Shown piece by piece: positions 7,007-13,995 of a DNA stretch of 33,533 nucleotides. The stretch lies in assembly GCA_035462025.1 (NCBI GenBank), contig DATHUR010000188.1, positions 1 to 33,533 of the forward strand, given 5' to 3'. This DNA is from Egicoccus sp035462025. Lineage in GTDB: Bacteria > Actinomycetota > Nitriliruptoria > Nitriliruptorales > Nitriliruptoraceae. How positions within the stretch are numbered: position 1 is the first letter of the stretch; every line of letters starts with the position of its first letter. Under the pieces are notes generated by a model. That model saw nothing but the letters and a program-made list of their open reading frames with translations. It was not told the DNA's origin and did not search any database. A program made the position numbers and the translations under genes.

Positions 7007-8215
7007 TCAGCCGGGGGCCGAGGTCGGATCGCGAGTGAGCAGTACACGTCCCCCGTCGTCCATCCGCACCAGTTCGATACGCCAACCGGCAGGACCGCGC
7101 GGTGGCCGCCCCAGGGCGCGCCACCAGGCATCCGCGTCGAGCGGCATCCCATGGGCCGCGAACTCGACCGAGTCGACCGTCCGTCCTCGCAGCCACGCCC
7201 GCACGGCCTTGGGCCGGACCGGCAGAACGGCGTACACACGGCGCCAGCGCGACCAGGTGTCGTCGTCGGGTAGGTCGTCGAGTGTGAGCAGGGCACGACC
7301 GCGCGCGATCCTGCGGGCACCGAGTTCCGCGCCGATGCGGTCGTGGAGACGGGCCCTGACGGCGGCGGGTGCCACCTCGAGGAGCACCTCGCCGACCTCG
7401 CCGACCGGAAGGTGCGGACGCGGTTCGGCGTCGGCCCGCGTGAGGGTGTGCCCCTGCGGCAGCAGGGTCGCCCGCGCGGCGACACCGGGGCTACGCAGGT
7501 CCCCCGTCCACGCCACGGCCTCGCGCAACTCGCCCCCGACCTGGACGAACTCGAGTTCGGCGTCGGGCGGCAGGTCGGGATCGTCGAGATCCACCCCGGG
7601 CGAGAGCACGACGCCGAGACCGCGGACCTGCGCATGTGCCCGCAGGAGCTCGCCGACCGGAGGTTGGTGCTCGGCCAGCCGGCGCACCCGACGCTCACCA
7701 CGACGCCGCCCGGGGTCGGCATGCACCACCGCCTCCGCGGGCACCCGGACGCGCAGGGCATCGTCGTGCAACGTGGTCACCTCGACCCCGAGGGCGGCCG
7801 CGTTGTGGCGGAGCAGGGTCAGCCGTGCCGCGTCGAGCTCGACCGCGGTGACGCGGGCACCGTGGGCGGCCGCCGCGAGCGTGTCGCCACCGACGCCGGC
7901 ACACAGGTCCCAGACGTCGGTGTCCGCCAGTCGTACGGTCCGCCAGGCACTCACCTGCGGATCGCTGGCCTGCTCGAGCGCCGTGCGGGTGAACAGCAGC
8001 TCGTCGGCGGCGGCCCAGGTCCCGCGGGCGCGTCGCCGTGCCGTCGCAGCAGCGACGACGGCGCTGGTCCGCTGCGCGGACAGGCCGCCGGCCCGCAGTC
8101 GAGCGACGACGGCGAGCTCGGGCTCCCCGCGGTCGAACGCGGCCGCGACGTCGACGACATGGGGCCGTCCCACGTCGACGAGCCACTCGGCGACGGCGAG
8201 ATCGAGTTCGTCCAC
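7007..8215 (-). CDS. Class I SAM-dependent methyltransferase with THUMP-like domain, 402 aa
   Basis: The middle of the protein is a Rossmann methyltransferase: motif I DLCAGVGGDTLAAAA near residue 97, then ARVTAVELDAARLTLLRHNAAALG (motif II) and a HADPGRRRGERR segment in the motif IV position. The C-terminal part, from about residue 300, fits the THUMP-like domain found in this actinobacterial family (RARLHDRIGAELGARRIARG). An RNA target is therefore likely but unproven. The GTG start at 8215 has GAGGA six bases upstream and was preferred to the long upstream extension, which is only open sequence antisense to the histone-fold gene. The gene is divergent from that gene across a 141-base spacer. 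Confidence 0.75.
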   Translation of the reverse strand: MDELDLAVAEWLVDVGRPHVVDVAAAFDRGEPELAVVARLRAGGLSAQRTSAVVAAATARRRARGTWAAADELLFTRTALEQASDPQVSAWRTVRLADTDVWDLCAGVGGDTLAAAAHGARVTAVELDAARLTLLRHNAAALGVEVTTLHDDALRVRVPAEAVVHADPGRRRGERRVRRLAEHQPPVGELLRAHAQVRGLGVVLSPGVDLDDPDLPPDAELEFVQVGGELREAVAWTGDLRSPGVAARATLLPQGHTLTRADAEPRPHLPVGEVGEVLLEVAPAAVRARLHDRIGAELGARRIARGRALLTLDDLPDDDTWSRWRRVYAVLPVRPKAVRAWLRGRTVDSVEFAAHGMPLDADAWWRALGRPPRGPAGWRIELVRMDDGGRVLLTRDPTSAPG

Positions 8216-8295
8216 GGGTCGTCCTCGACGGGGAAGCGGTCGGGCCCGGCCGATCCGACGGGCCGGCGGTACTAGGAGGGTTGCACAGGGTTCCC

Positions 8296-8301
8296 TACAG
8301 T
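8296..8301 (+). promoter_or_regulatory. Putative -10 (TACAGT) of the histone-fold gene
   Basis: TACAGT fits TAnnnT and would start transcription near 8308, giving a leader of about 49 bases with GGGAGG at 8341-8346. No clear -35 is seen; a TTGCAC at 8281 is too close to pair with it. Confidence 0.3.
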
Positions 8302-8356
8302 CTGGGCGGAGTACCGCCGTGGGGTGGTACGGCACCCGATGGGAGGCACGAACCCG

Positions 8357-8677
8357 ATGGCAACTGCCAAGAAGACGGCCGCGAAGAAGACGGCGGCGAA
8401 GAAGACCGCCGCCAAGAAGACGTCGGCCAAGAAGACGGCGAAGAAGACCGCCGCCAAGAAGACCGCCGCCAGGAAGACCGCCGCGCGCGGAAGCAGCGGT
8501 GGCGGCGAGAACCTGCTCGTCACCTCGAAGCTGCGCGAGGCGATCCGCACGCACGACGTGCGGATGGCCTCGGATCTCGTCGAGGCACTCAACGTCCATG
8601 TCCACGAGGTGCTCGCCCGTGCCGTTGCCCGAGCCAAGGGCAACGGTCGCGGCACGGTCCGCCCGAACGACCTGTAG
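8357..8677 (+). CDS. Lysine-repeat-tailed histone-fold protein (nucleoid-associated), 106 aa
   Basis: Probable DNA-compacting protein. Residues 1-44 are an almost pure Lys/Ala/Thr tail built from KKTAA repeats (about 15 Lys), like the tails of linker histones and some bacterial HU/Hc1 proteins. A GSSGGG hinge follows. Residues 53-106 read as a minimal histone fold: helix 1 (SKLREAIRTH), loop 1 (DVRMA), a long helix 2 (SDLVEALN... to ARAKGNG), loop 2 with the R-x-T pair (RGT, 98-100) and VRPNDL, where the chain ends with a truncated third helix. This matches the pattern 'VxSKVKE...EALN...RAKANGRKTVRPxDL' of short bacterial histones of the face-to-face type. The Lys usually between Arg and Thr is Gly99 here. 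The ATG at 8357 was chosen because MATAKK starts the repeats and GGGAGG lies ten bases upstream. Monocistronic, with its own terminator. Confidence 0.85.
   Translation: MATAKKTAAKKTAAKKTAAKKTSAKKTAKKTAAKKTAARKTAARGSSGGGENLLVTSKLREAIRTHDVRMASDLVEALNVHVHEVLARAVARAKGNGRGTVRPNDL
8366..8488 (+). repeat. In-frame tandem repeat coding for the KKTAA tail
   Basis: About eight imperfect copies of a 15-base unit (AAG AAG ACS GCC GCS) encode the lysine tail. One copy is two codons shorter (KKTA) and the last copies carry Arg for Lys. Such repeats can change copy number by slippage, in steps that keep the frame. Confidence 0.85.
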
Positions 8678-8692
8678 TCGCGAACGCGTGCG

Positions 8693-8719
8693 GATGCCGG
8701 GGCCACTCGCCCCGGCATC
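8693..8719 (+). terminator. Perfect 11-bp hairpin terminator after the histone-fold gene
   Basis: GATGCCGGGGC (8693-8703) pairs perfectly with GCCCCGGCATC (8709-8719) around the loop CACTC. It begins 16 bases after the stop codon; a short T-containing tail (TGCCGTTT) follows. Confidence 0.8.
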
Positions 8720-8800
8720 TGCCGTTTCCAGGCGGCGTCGAGGGCCGGGCACTCTGCGCTGGGGGGACGCAAGACGGAGGGGCCCCCGGGTGGACACCGC

Positions 8801-8806
8801 TACGTT
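8801..8806 (+). promoter_or_regulatory. Putative -10 (TACGTT) giving a leaderless PAC2 transcript
   Basis: TACGTT ends six bases before the ATG at 8813, which places the expected transcription start on or next to the A of ATG. The region between holds only GCGAGG, too close for a ribosome binding site. Confidence 0.45.
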
Positions 8807-8812
8807 GCGAGG

Positions 8813-9712
8813 ATGGAACTTCTGCGACTCGATCCCGCGCTCCCCGACCTCGGTCCCGATCCGGTCCTCGTGCTGTCACTCGACGGATGGACCGACGCCG
8901 GCGAGGGCGGTAGCGCCGCCGCGGACGCGCTCCGCGAGGTCGCCGAGCCGGTGCGCATCGGCACTTTCGACGGTGACGCGCTCTACGACTACCGCGACCG
9001 GCGGCCGCAGTTGGCCATCGACCGCGGCGTCCTGGCCGATCCGGTCTGGCCGGAGCTGACCGTCGAGGCGCTGCGCCCGTCGAGCGGGCCGGCACTGCTG
9101 CTGGTCACGGGCGCGGAACCCGATCTGTCCTGGCAGCGACTCGGGCGTGAACTCGTTGCGTTGGCCCGACGGTTCGGTGCCGGCCGCTACGTCGGTCTCG
9201 GTGCCGTCCCCGGCCCGATCCCCCACACCCGGCCCGTGCAGATCCTGGCGACATCGAACGACGCGACGCTGCTGGATCGGATGGGTCATCCGCACGAGCA
9301 GTTGATCGTGCCGTCCTCGTGCCAGTCCGCGATGGAGGCGGTGCTCGCCAGCGCCGGCGTCACCACCCTCGGACTGTGGGCCCGTATCCCGCACTACATC
9401 GCCGGCGACTACCCCGACGGTGCCCGGGCCCTACTCGAACGGTTCACCGGCTACCTGGGCACGCCGGTCGACCTGAGCCAGTTCGACGCGGCTGTCGCCG
9501 ACAACCGGGCCAAGCTCGACCTCGCGGCCGCGTCCTCGGACGAGGTCACCGAGCACGTGCACCAACTCGAGCGGCTCTACGACGCCGAACTCGAGGCGGA
9601 GCGCCTCGCCGAGGGGGGATCCGGGGAGCAGGACCTCGATCAGGTGCAGGTCCCCTCGGCGGACGAACTCGCGGCCGAGATCGAACGCTTCCTCCGCGGC
9701 CGCGCCGAGTAG
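8813..9712 (+). CDS. PAC2-family protein, 299 aa
   Basis: Member of the PAC2 (proteasome assembly chaperone 2-like) family common in actinobacteria and archaea. Typical features are the opening LVLSLDGWTDAGEGGSAAADAL (near residues 18-39), LLLVTGAEPDLSW, the central GLGAVPGPIPHTRPVQILATS and a segment on Ser/Gly-containing loops (SSCQSAMEAVLASAG, then LWARIPHYIAGDYP). The C-terminus (about 230-299) is acidic and helical, likely a coiled coil. Biochemical function in bacteria is not settled; a chaperone-like role is the family hypothesis. The ATG has no separate ribosome binding site and a -10 just upstream, so a leaderless message is likely. The stop lies two bases from that of the convergent aldehyde dehydrogenase gene. 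Confidence 0.8.
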   Translation: MELLRLDPALPDLGPDPVLVLSLDGWTDAGEGGSAAADALREVAEPVRIGTFDGDALYDYRDRRPQLAIDRGVLADPVWPELTVEALRPSSGPALLLVTGAEPDLSWQRLGRELVALARRFGAGRYVGLGAVPGPIPHTRPVQILATSNDATLLDRMGHPHEQLIVPSSCQSAMEAVLASAGVTTLGLWARIPHYIAGDYPDGARALLERFTGYLGTPVDLSQFDAAVADNRAKLDLAAASSDEVTEHVHQLERLYDAELEAERLAEGGSGEQDLDQVQVPSADELAAEIERFLRGRAE

Positions 9713-9714
9713 CC

Positions 9715-11265
9715 CTACACCCGGAAGTCGAAGTCGGCCTCGATCTCGGCGACGTCCATCTGGGCCTTCTGCAGCTTGCCCGAGAAGTCCCAGTTCATGC
9801 TCTGCCACCGGGTGACCTGATCCAGCACCCAGATCCCGGACTGACGCGCGCCGTTGCCGGATTTTCCGTTGCCGCCGAACGGCAGGTGCGCCTCGGCGCC
9901 CGAGGTCGAGTTGTTCACGCTGACCATGCCGGCCGAGACCCGCTCGCGGAAGCGGAAGGCCGACGTCGGGTCGTTGGTGTAGATCGCCGACGACAGCCCG
10001 TAGCCGTGCCCGTTGGCCAGCTCGACCGCCTCGTCGAAGTCGGCGAAGGTCGCCACCGGCACGATCGGTCCGAACGTCTCGTTCTGGTACAGCGTGTCGT
10101 CGGGCGTGACGCCGTCGACGATGACGGGATGCCAGTACAGCCCCTTGCCGGGGTCGCCGACGAATCCCTCGCGCGGGTTGTCGGCCGAGATGCGGCCCAG
10201 GCCCTGTGAACCGGACGTGCGATGGTGGGGCTGGATCTCGCCGAGCCAGCGGTCGAACCCGTCGGCGAACTTCTGCGAGATCATCGGTCCGAACAGCACC
10301 GGCTCGAACGGGTCGCCGACCGCCGACTGCTCGAGTGCGGCCGTGAACCTGGCCAGGTAGTCGTCGTGGATCGACTCGTGGACGATCGCCACCCCGAGTG
10401 AGGTGCAGCGCTGTCCGGCGGTGCCGAAGCCGGAGAACAGCGACCCCTCGACGGCCAGGTCGAGGTCCGCGTCGGGCATCACCACCAGCGGATTCTTCCC
10501 GCCGAGTTCGAGGGTCGGGGTGACCAGGTGCCGTCCGCACAGCGCCGCGATGTCGCGCCCGACGGGGGACGAACCGGTGAACCCGACCTTGTGCAGGTGG
10601 CCGGCCTCGAGCGCGCGCTCGAGGCCGATGCCGGTCTGATGGCCGTCCGTCAATGCCAGTTGGACCACGCCGGACGGGATGCCCGCCGCCTCGATGCAGC
10701 GCACGAATGCGTCGGCGATCGCGGGCGCGTACTCGGCCGGCTTCCAGACGACGGTGTTGCCGGCCAGTAGCGCCGGGACCAGGTACCACGAGGGCACGGC
10801 GATCGGGAAGTTGCCCGCGGTGATCACCGCCATCGTCCCGACCGGCTCGCGGAAGGTGAACAACTGCTTGTCGGGCATCTCGCTCGGCACGGTCTGTCCG
10901 TACAGCCGCCGGCCCTCGGAGGCGAAGAACACGCAGGTGTCGATGACCTCCTGCACCTCGCCGAGGGCTTCGGGATAGGGCTTGCCGATCTCGCGCGTGA
11001 CGAGCGTCGCCAACGCCTGCTTGTTCTGGGCGATGATCCGTCCCAGGTCGCCGATCGCGACGCCGCGCACCGGTGCGGGTGTCGCGGCCCAGGCCGCCTG
11101 CGCGGCGGCCGCTGCCGCGGCAGCCCGCACGAAAGTGTCCGCGTCGCCCAGTCTGACCGTCGCGACGAGATCGTCGAGATCGGCCGGGCTGCGCAGTTCG
11201 ACGAGTTCGCCACCGTCGACGGGGGCACCGTCGATCCGCGAGCTCAGTTCGGGCGCGTTCGCCAT
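9715..11265 (-). CDS. Aldehyde dehydrogenase, probable aminoadipate-semialdehyde/piperideine-6-carboxylate dehydrogenase, 516 aa
   Basis: NAD(P)-dependent aldehyde dehydrogenase with all catalytic parts: Asn152 in TAGNFPIA, Glu253 in LELGGKNPL and nucleophile Cys287 in GTAGQRCTSLG; the nucleotide-binding region includes VGFTGSSPVGR (residues 227-237). Length is usual for the family. Its placement 56 bases after the lysine 6-aminotransferase gene suggests it oxidises 2-aminoadipate 6-semialdehyde (in equilibrium with piperideine-6-carboxylate) to 2-aminoadipate. The family assignment is clear; the substrate is inferred from the neighbour. The ATG at 11265 follows AAAGG by eight bases. The N-terminus has a long alanine run (RAAAAAAAAQAAWAA), part of the usual first helix. 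Confidence 0.82.
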   Translation of the reverse strand: MANAPELSSRIDGAPVDGGELVELRSPADLDDLVATVRLGDADTFVRAAAAAAAAQAAWAATPAPVRGVAIGDLGRIIAQNKQALATLVTREIGKPYPEALGEVQEVIDTCVFFASEGRRLYGQTVPSEMPDKQLFTFREPVGTMAVITAGNFPIAVPSWYLVPALLAGNTVVWKPAEYAPAIADAFVRCIEAAGIPSGVVQLALTDGHQTGIGLERALEAGHLHKVGFTGSSPVGRDIAALCGRHLVTPTLELGGKNPLVVMPDADLDLAVEGSLFSGFGTAGQRCTSLGVAIVHESIHDDYLARFTAALEQSAVGDPFEPVLFGPMISQKFADGFDRWLGEIQPHHRTSGSQGLGRISADNPREGFVGDPGKGLYWHPVIVDGVTPDDTLYQNETFGPIVPVATFADFDEAVELANGHGYGLSSAIYTNDPTSAFRFRERVSAGMVSVNNSTSGAEAHLPFGGNGKSGNGARQSGIWVLDQVTRWQSMNWDFSGKLQKAQMDVAEIEADFDFRV

Positions 11266-11321
11266 GGCGGGAGCCTTTCGGGGCGAGAGACGGGTCGGGC
11301 CGCGTACGCCGCGGCGGTGGG

Positions 11322-12635
11322 TCAGGCGAGGCCGGTGAGGACGCGGTCGAGCGCGTCGATACCGCGCTCGAGGTCGTCCTCGGTCACCGTCAGGGTCGGC
11401 CGGAATCGCACGGTGCGCGAACCGCAGCCGAGGACGAAGACGTGCTCGTCGTCGAACATCCGGCTCGTGACCGTGTCACGGACGGTGGCGTCGGGCAGGT
11501 CGATCGCGCACATCAGGCCACGTCCACGGGCCTGGGTGACCAGGTCGTGGCGGGCCTCGAGGTCGTGCAGGTGGGCGAGCAGCACGTCACCGAGCTTCGC
11601 GGCTTGCTCGATCAGGCCGTCACGTTCGATGACCTCGAGCATGACGGTGGCGCGGGCCATGTCGGCCAGGCTGCCTCCGAAGGTCGAGTTGATGCGCGAC
11701 GAGGTGCGGAAGACGTGGTCGTCGACCTCGTCGAGGCGGCCGCCACCCATGACGCCGCAGACGTGGGTCTTCTTGCCGAAGGCGACGAGGTCGGGGGTCA
11801 GGTCCAGCTGCTGGTAGGCCCAGGCGGTCCCGGTCAGGCCGACCCCGGTCTGGACCTCGTCGCAGACGAACAGGGCGTCGTGCTCGTGCGCGAGGTCCTG
11901 CAGGGCGCGGAGGAACCGAGCGGACAGGTGACGGTCGCCGCCCTCGCCCTGGATCGGTTCGACGACGACGCAGGCGATGTCGTGCGGGCGTTGCGCGAAG
12001 GCGTCCCGGGCTTGGGCGAGGGCGCGGTCCTCGGCCTCACGGTTGTGCTCGGCGTTGGCGTCCAGCGGGAAGGCCAGGGAGGGGGTGTCGATACGCGGCC
12101 AGTCGAACTTCGGGAACCGGGCGACCTTGTTCGGGTCGGTGTTGGTCAGGCTCATGGTGTAGCCGGTGCGACCGTGGAAGGCCCCGGTCAGGTGCAGGAC
12201 CTGGCTGCCCAGCGCGGGGTCACGACCGGCGGCCTCGTTGTGGCGTGACTTCCAGTCGAACGCGGCCTTGAGCGCGTTCTCGACCGCGAGGGCCCCACCC
12301 TCGACCAGGAACAGGTACGGCAGTGCCGGGTCGCCCAGCACGCGCTCGAAGGTGGTGACGAAGTCGGCCAGGTCGGTCGTGTAGACGTCGGAATTGGACG
12401 GCTTGTGACTGGCGGCACGCGCGAGCCGGGCCTGGGCCTGCGGGTCGGTGATCGCCGGGTGGTTCATCCCGAGCGCGTTCGAGGCGAAGAACGTGAACAG
12501 ATCGAGGTAGGCCGTGCCCGTCCTCGCATCGACGAGCGTCGAGCCCGAACTCGCCTCGAGATCCAGCACGAAGTCGTAGCCGTCCACGAGCATGTGGCGA
12601 CCGAGCCGGTCGGTGACGAGATCAGGAGTGGTCAA
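11322..12635 (-). CDS. lat: L-lysine 6-transaminase (lysine epsilon-aminotransferase), 437 aa
   Basis: PLP enzyme that moves the epsilon-amino group of lysine to 2-oxoglutarate, giving 2-aminoadipate 6-semialdehyde. It follows the mycobacterial Lat sequence closely: FFASNALGMNHP (49-60), KPSNSDVYTTDLADFV, LFLVEGGALAVENALKAAFDWKSRHN, the GAFHGRTGY loop, VVVEPIQGEGGDRH (the Glu gate near 226), CDEVQTGVGLTGTAWAYQQL and the PLP lysine in AFGKKTHVCG (Lys288/289). The best start is TTG at 12635 with AAGG seven bases upstream; no ATG or GTG is available nearby and the resulting length fits the family. A CTAGCGTC box lies 28-35 bases upstream. With the following dehydrogenase it forms a two-step lysine-to-aminoadipate unit. 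Confidence 0.92.
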   Translation of the reverse strand: MTTPDLVTDRLGRHMLVDGYDFVLDLEASSGSTLVDARTGTAYLDLFTFFASNALGMNHPAITDPQAQARLARAASHKPSNSDVYTTDLADFVTTFERVLGDPALPYLFLVEGGALAVENALKAAFDWKSRHNEAAGRDPALGSQVLHLTGAFHGRTGYTMSLTNTDPNKVARFPKFDWPRIDTPSLAFPLDANAEHNREAEDRALAQARDAFAQRPHDIACVVVEPIQGEGGDRHLSARFLRALQDLAHEHDALFVCDEVQTGVGLTGTAWAYQQLDLTPDLVAFGKKTHVCGVMGGGRLDEVDDHVFRTSSRINSTFGGSLADMARATVMLEVIERDGLIEQAAKLGDVLLAHLHDLEARHDLVTQARGRGLMCAIDLPDATVRDTVTSRMFDDEHVFVLGCGSRTVRFRPTLTVTEDDLERGIDALDRVLTGLA

Positions 12636-12662
12636 GCGGGAACCTTGGATGCGGGATACGAC

Positions 12663-12670
12663 GACGCTAG
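12663..12670 (-). promoter_or_regulatory. CTAGCGTC box, putative -10 of lat
   Basis: Second copy of the octamer, read on the minus strand. TAGCGT as -10 would start the lat transcript close to 12657, about 22 bases before the TTG start. Confidence 0.45.
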
Positions 12671-12747
12671 ACCCGCTGCCGGGAAGGGGACGGACCGCGG
12701 CCCATGCCCGACCGATAGGCGCACGTCCTTTGCCGGCGTCGGGCGGC

Positions 12748-13863
12748 TCAGCCGGCGAGGCGCTCGACCACGTGGTCGACGCAGGCCGTATAGGCCTCGA
12801 CGTCGGCGCGGTCGACGGCGGGGAACATCCCGACGCGCAGTTGGTTGCGACCGAGCTTGCGGTAGGCGTCGGTGTCGAGGATCCCGTTGGCCCGCAGCAC
12901 GGCATTGACCTCGTCGGCACTGATGGTGTCGTCGAGGTCGATGGTGGCCACGACCAGGGAGCGGGCATCGACGTCGGCGACGAACGGCGTCGCCCACGCT
13001 CGCGCGTCGGCCCAGCCGTAGATGGCATCGGACTTGCGACGCTGTTCGGCGACCACACCGTCGAGTCCGCCGAACGTCTCGATCATCCAGTCGACCTGCT
13101 CCGCGGCGAGGAAGACGGTGGCGACACCGGGGGTGTTGTAGGTCTGGTGCTTGCGGCTGTTGTCCAGCGCCGTCGTGAGGTCGAGGAACGCCGGGACGTA
13201 GCGGTCGCCGGCCGAGATCGCGGCGATGCGCTCGGTGGCGTCCGGTGACACGAATGCGGCGAGCAGTCCGCCTTCGGACGCGAAGCCCTTCTGCAGACTG
13301 AAGTAGTACACGTCGGTCTGGGCGAGGTCGACGGGCAGACCGCCGGCCCCGGACGTGGCGTCGACGAGCACGAGTGCGTCGTCGACGCGTTGCGGGTCCT
13401 GCATCACGCCGGTCGAGGTCTCGTTGTGGGTGAAGGCCTGCACGTCGCAGTCCTCGGCCGGCGTCGCCCGCGGCCGCGCCCCGGCCGGCGCCTCGACGAC
13501 GTCGGGCGCGGCCAACCAGGGTGCCGCGGCCGTGGCCGCCGCGAACTTGCCGCTGAACTCGCCGAACACGTAGTGCCGAGCCCGTTGTTCCACCAGGCCG
13601 AACGCGGCCGCATCCCAGAACGCGGTCGCGCCACCGACGGTCAGCAGGACCTCGTAGCCGTCGGGCGCCCCGAAGAGGGTGCCCAGCCCCTGCTGCAGCC
13701 GACGCACCTGGTCCTTGACCCGGGCCTGACGGTGCGAGGTGCCCAGCAACTGATCGCCCACCTCGGCCAGCCGCGCCAGCGCCTGCGGTCGTACCTTCGA
13801 AGGCCCGCATCCGAACCGCCCGTCCGCGGGCAGCAGGTCGGCGGGGATCACGAGATCGGGCAT
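12748..13863 (-). CDS. serC: Phosphoserine aminotransferase, 371 aa
   Basis: Converts 3-phosphohydroxypyruvate and glutamate to O-phosphoserine, the second step of serine synthesis; members can also act in pyridoxal phosphate synthesis. The sequence is of the actinobacterial SerC type: FGCGPSKVRPQAL (residues 17-29), GTSHRQARVKDQVRRLQ, LLTVGGATAFWDAAAFGL, FTHNETSTGV (144-153), LVDATSGAGG and the PLP lysine Lys192 in YYFSLQKGFASEGG. The substrate-binding stretch near the end is KLGRNQLRVGMFP. Length is normal. The ATG at 13863 is used. It lies upstream of lat on the same strand, 112 bases away with a separate putative promoter, and is divergent from the aminotransferase at 13996. Confidence 0.93.
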   Translation of the reverse strand: MPDLVIPADLLPADGRFGCGPSKVRPQALARLAEVGDQLLGTSHRQARVKDQVRRLQQGLGTLFGAPDGYEVLLTVGGATAFWDAAAFGLVEQRARHYVFGEFSGKFAAATAAAPWLAAPDVVEAPAGARPRATPAEDCDVQAFTHNETSTGVMQDPQRVDDALVLVDATSGAGGLPVDLAQTDVYYFSLQKGFASEGGLLAAFVSPDATERIAAISAGDRYVPAFLDLTTALDNSRKHQTYNTPGVATVFLAAEQVDWMIETFGGLDGVVAEQRRKSDAIYGWADARAWATPFVADVDARSLVVATIDLDDTISADEVNAVLRANGILDTDAYRKLGRNQLRVGMFPAVDRADVEAYTACVDHVVERLAG

Positions 13864-13995
13864 GGGTGGCCTCGTCGGTGCGAAGGGGAAGAACGTGGGC
13901 GCGGCGGCGAGTCAACCCGCTCCCCCGCTCCTGTGCCAACCACGGTGCCGATAGGCTCGAAACCCCGCCCCCTTGCCCCACGAAGCGAGTGTCCC

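Noticed and set aside
8366..8488. Tandem repeat as a CRISPR or intergenic satellite
   Set aside because: Units are 15 bases, in frame and coding, with no spacers.
8272..8772. Minus-strand frame with a striking FLAAVFLAAVFF hydrophobic repeat, apparently a membrane protein
   Set aside because: It is simply the reverse complement of the lysine-repeat tail; the plus-strand reading has a histone fold, ribosome binding site and terminator.
6732..9059. Very long plus-strand open frame across the methyltransferase, histone and PAC2 genes
   Set aside because: It runs antisense or out of frame to well-supported genes, with a Ser/Arg/Pro-rich composition typical of shadow frames at high GC, and no domain.
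13864..13995. tRNA-like string (GGCTCGAAACCCC) in the serC/aminotransferase spacer
   Set aside because: No acceptor stem, D arm or anticodon arm can be folded around it.
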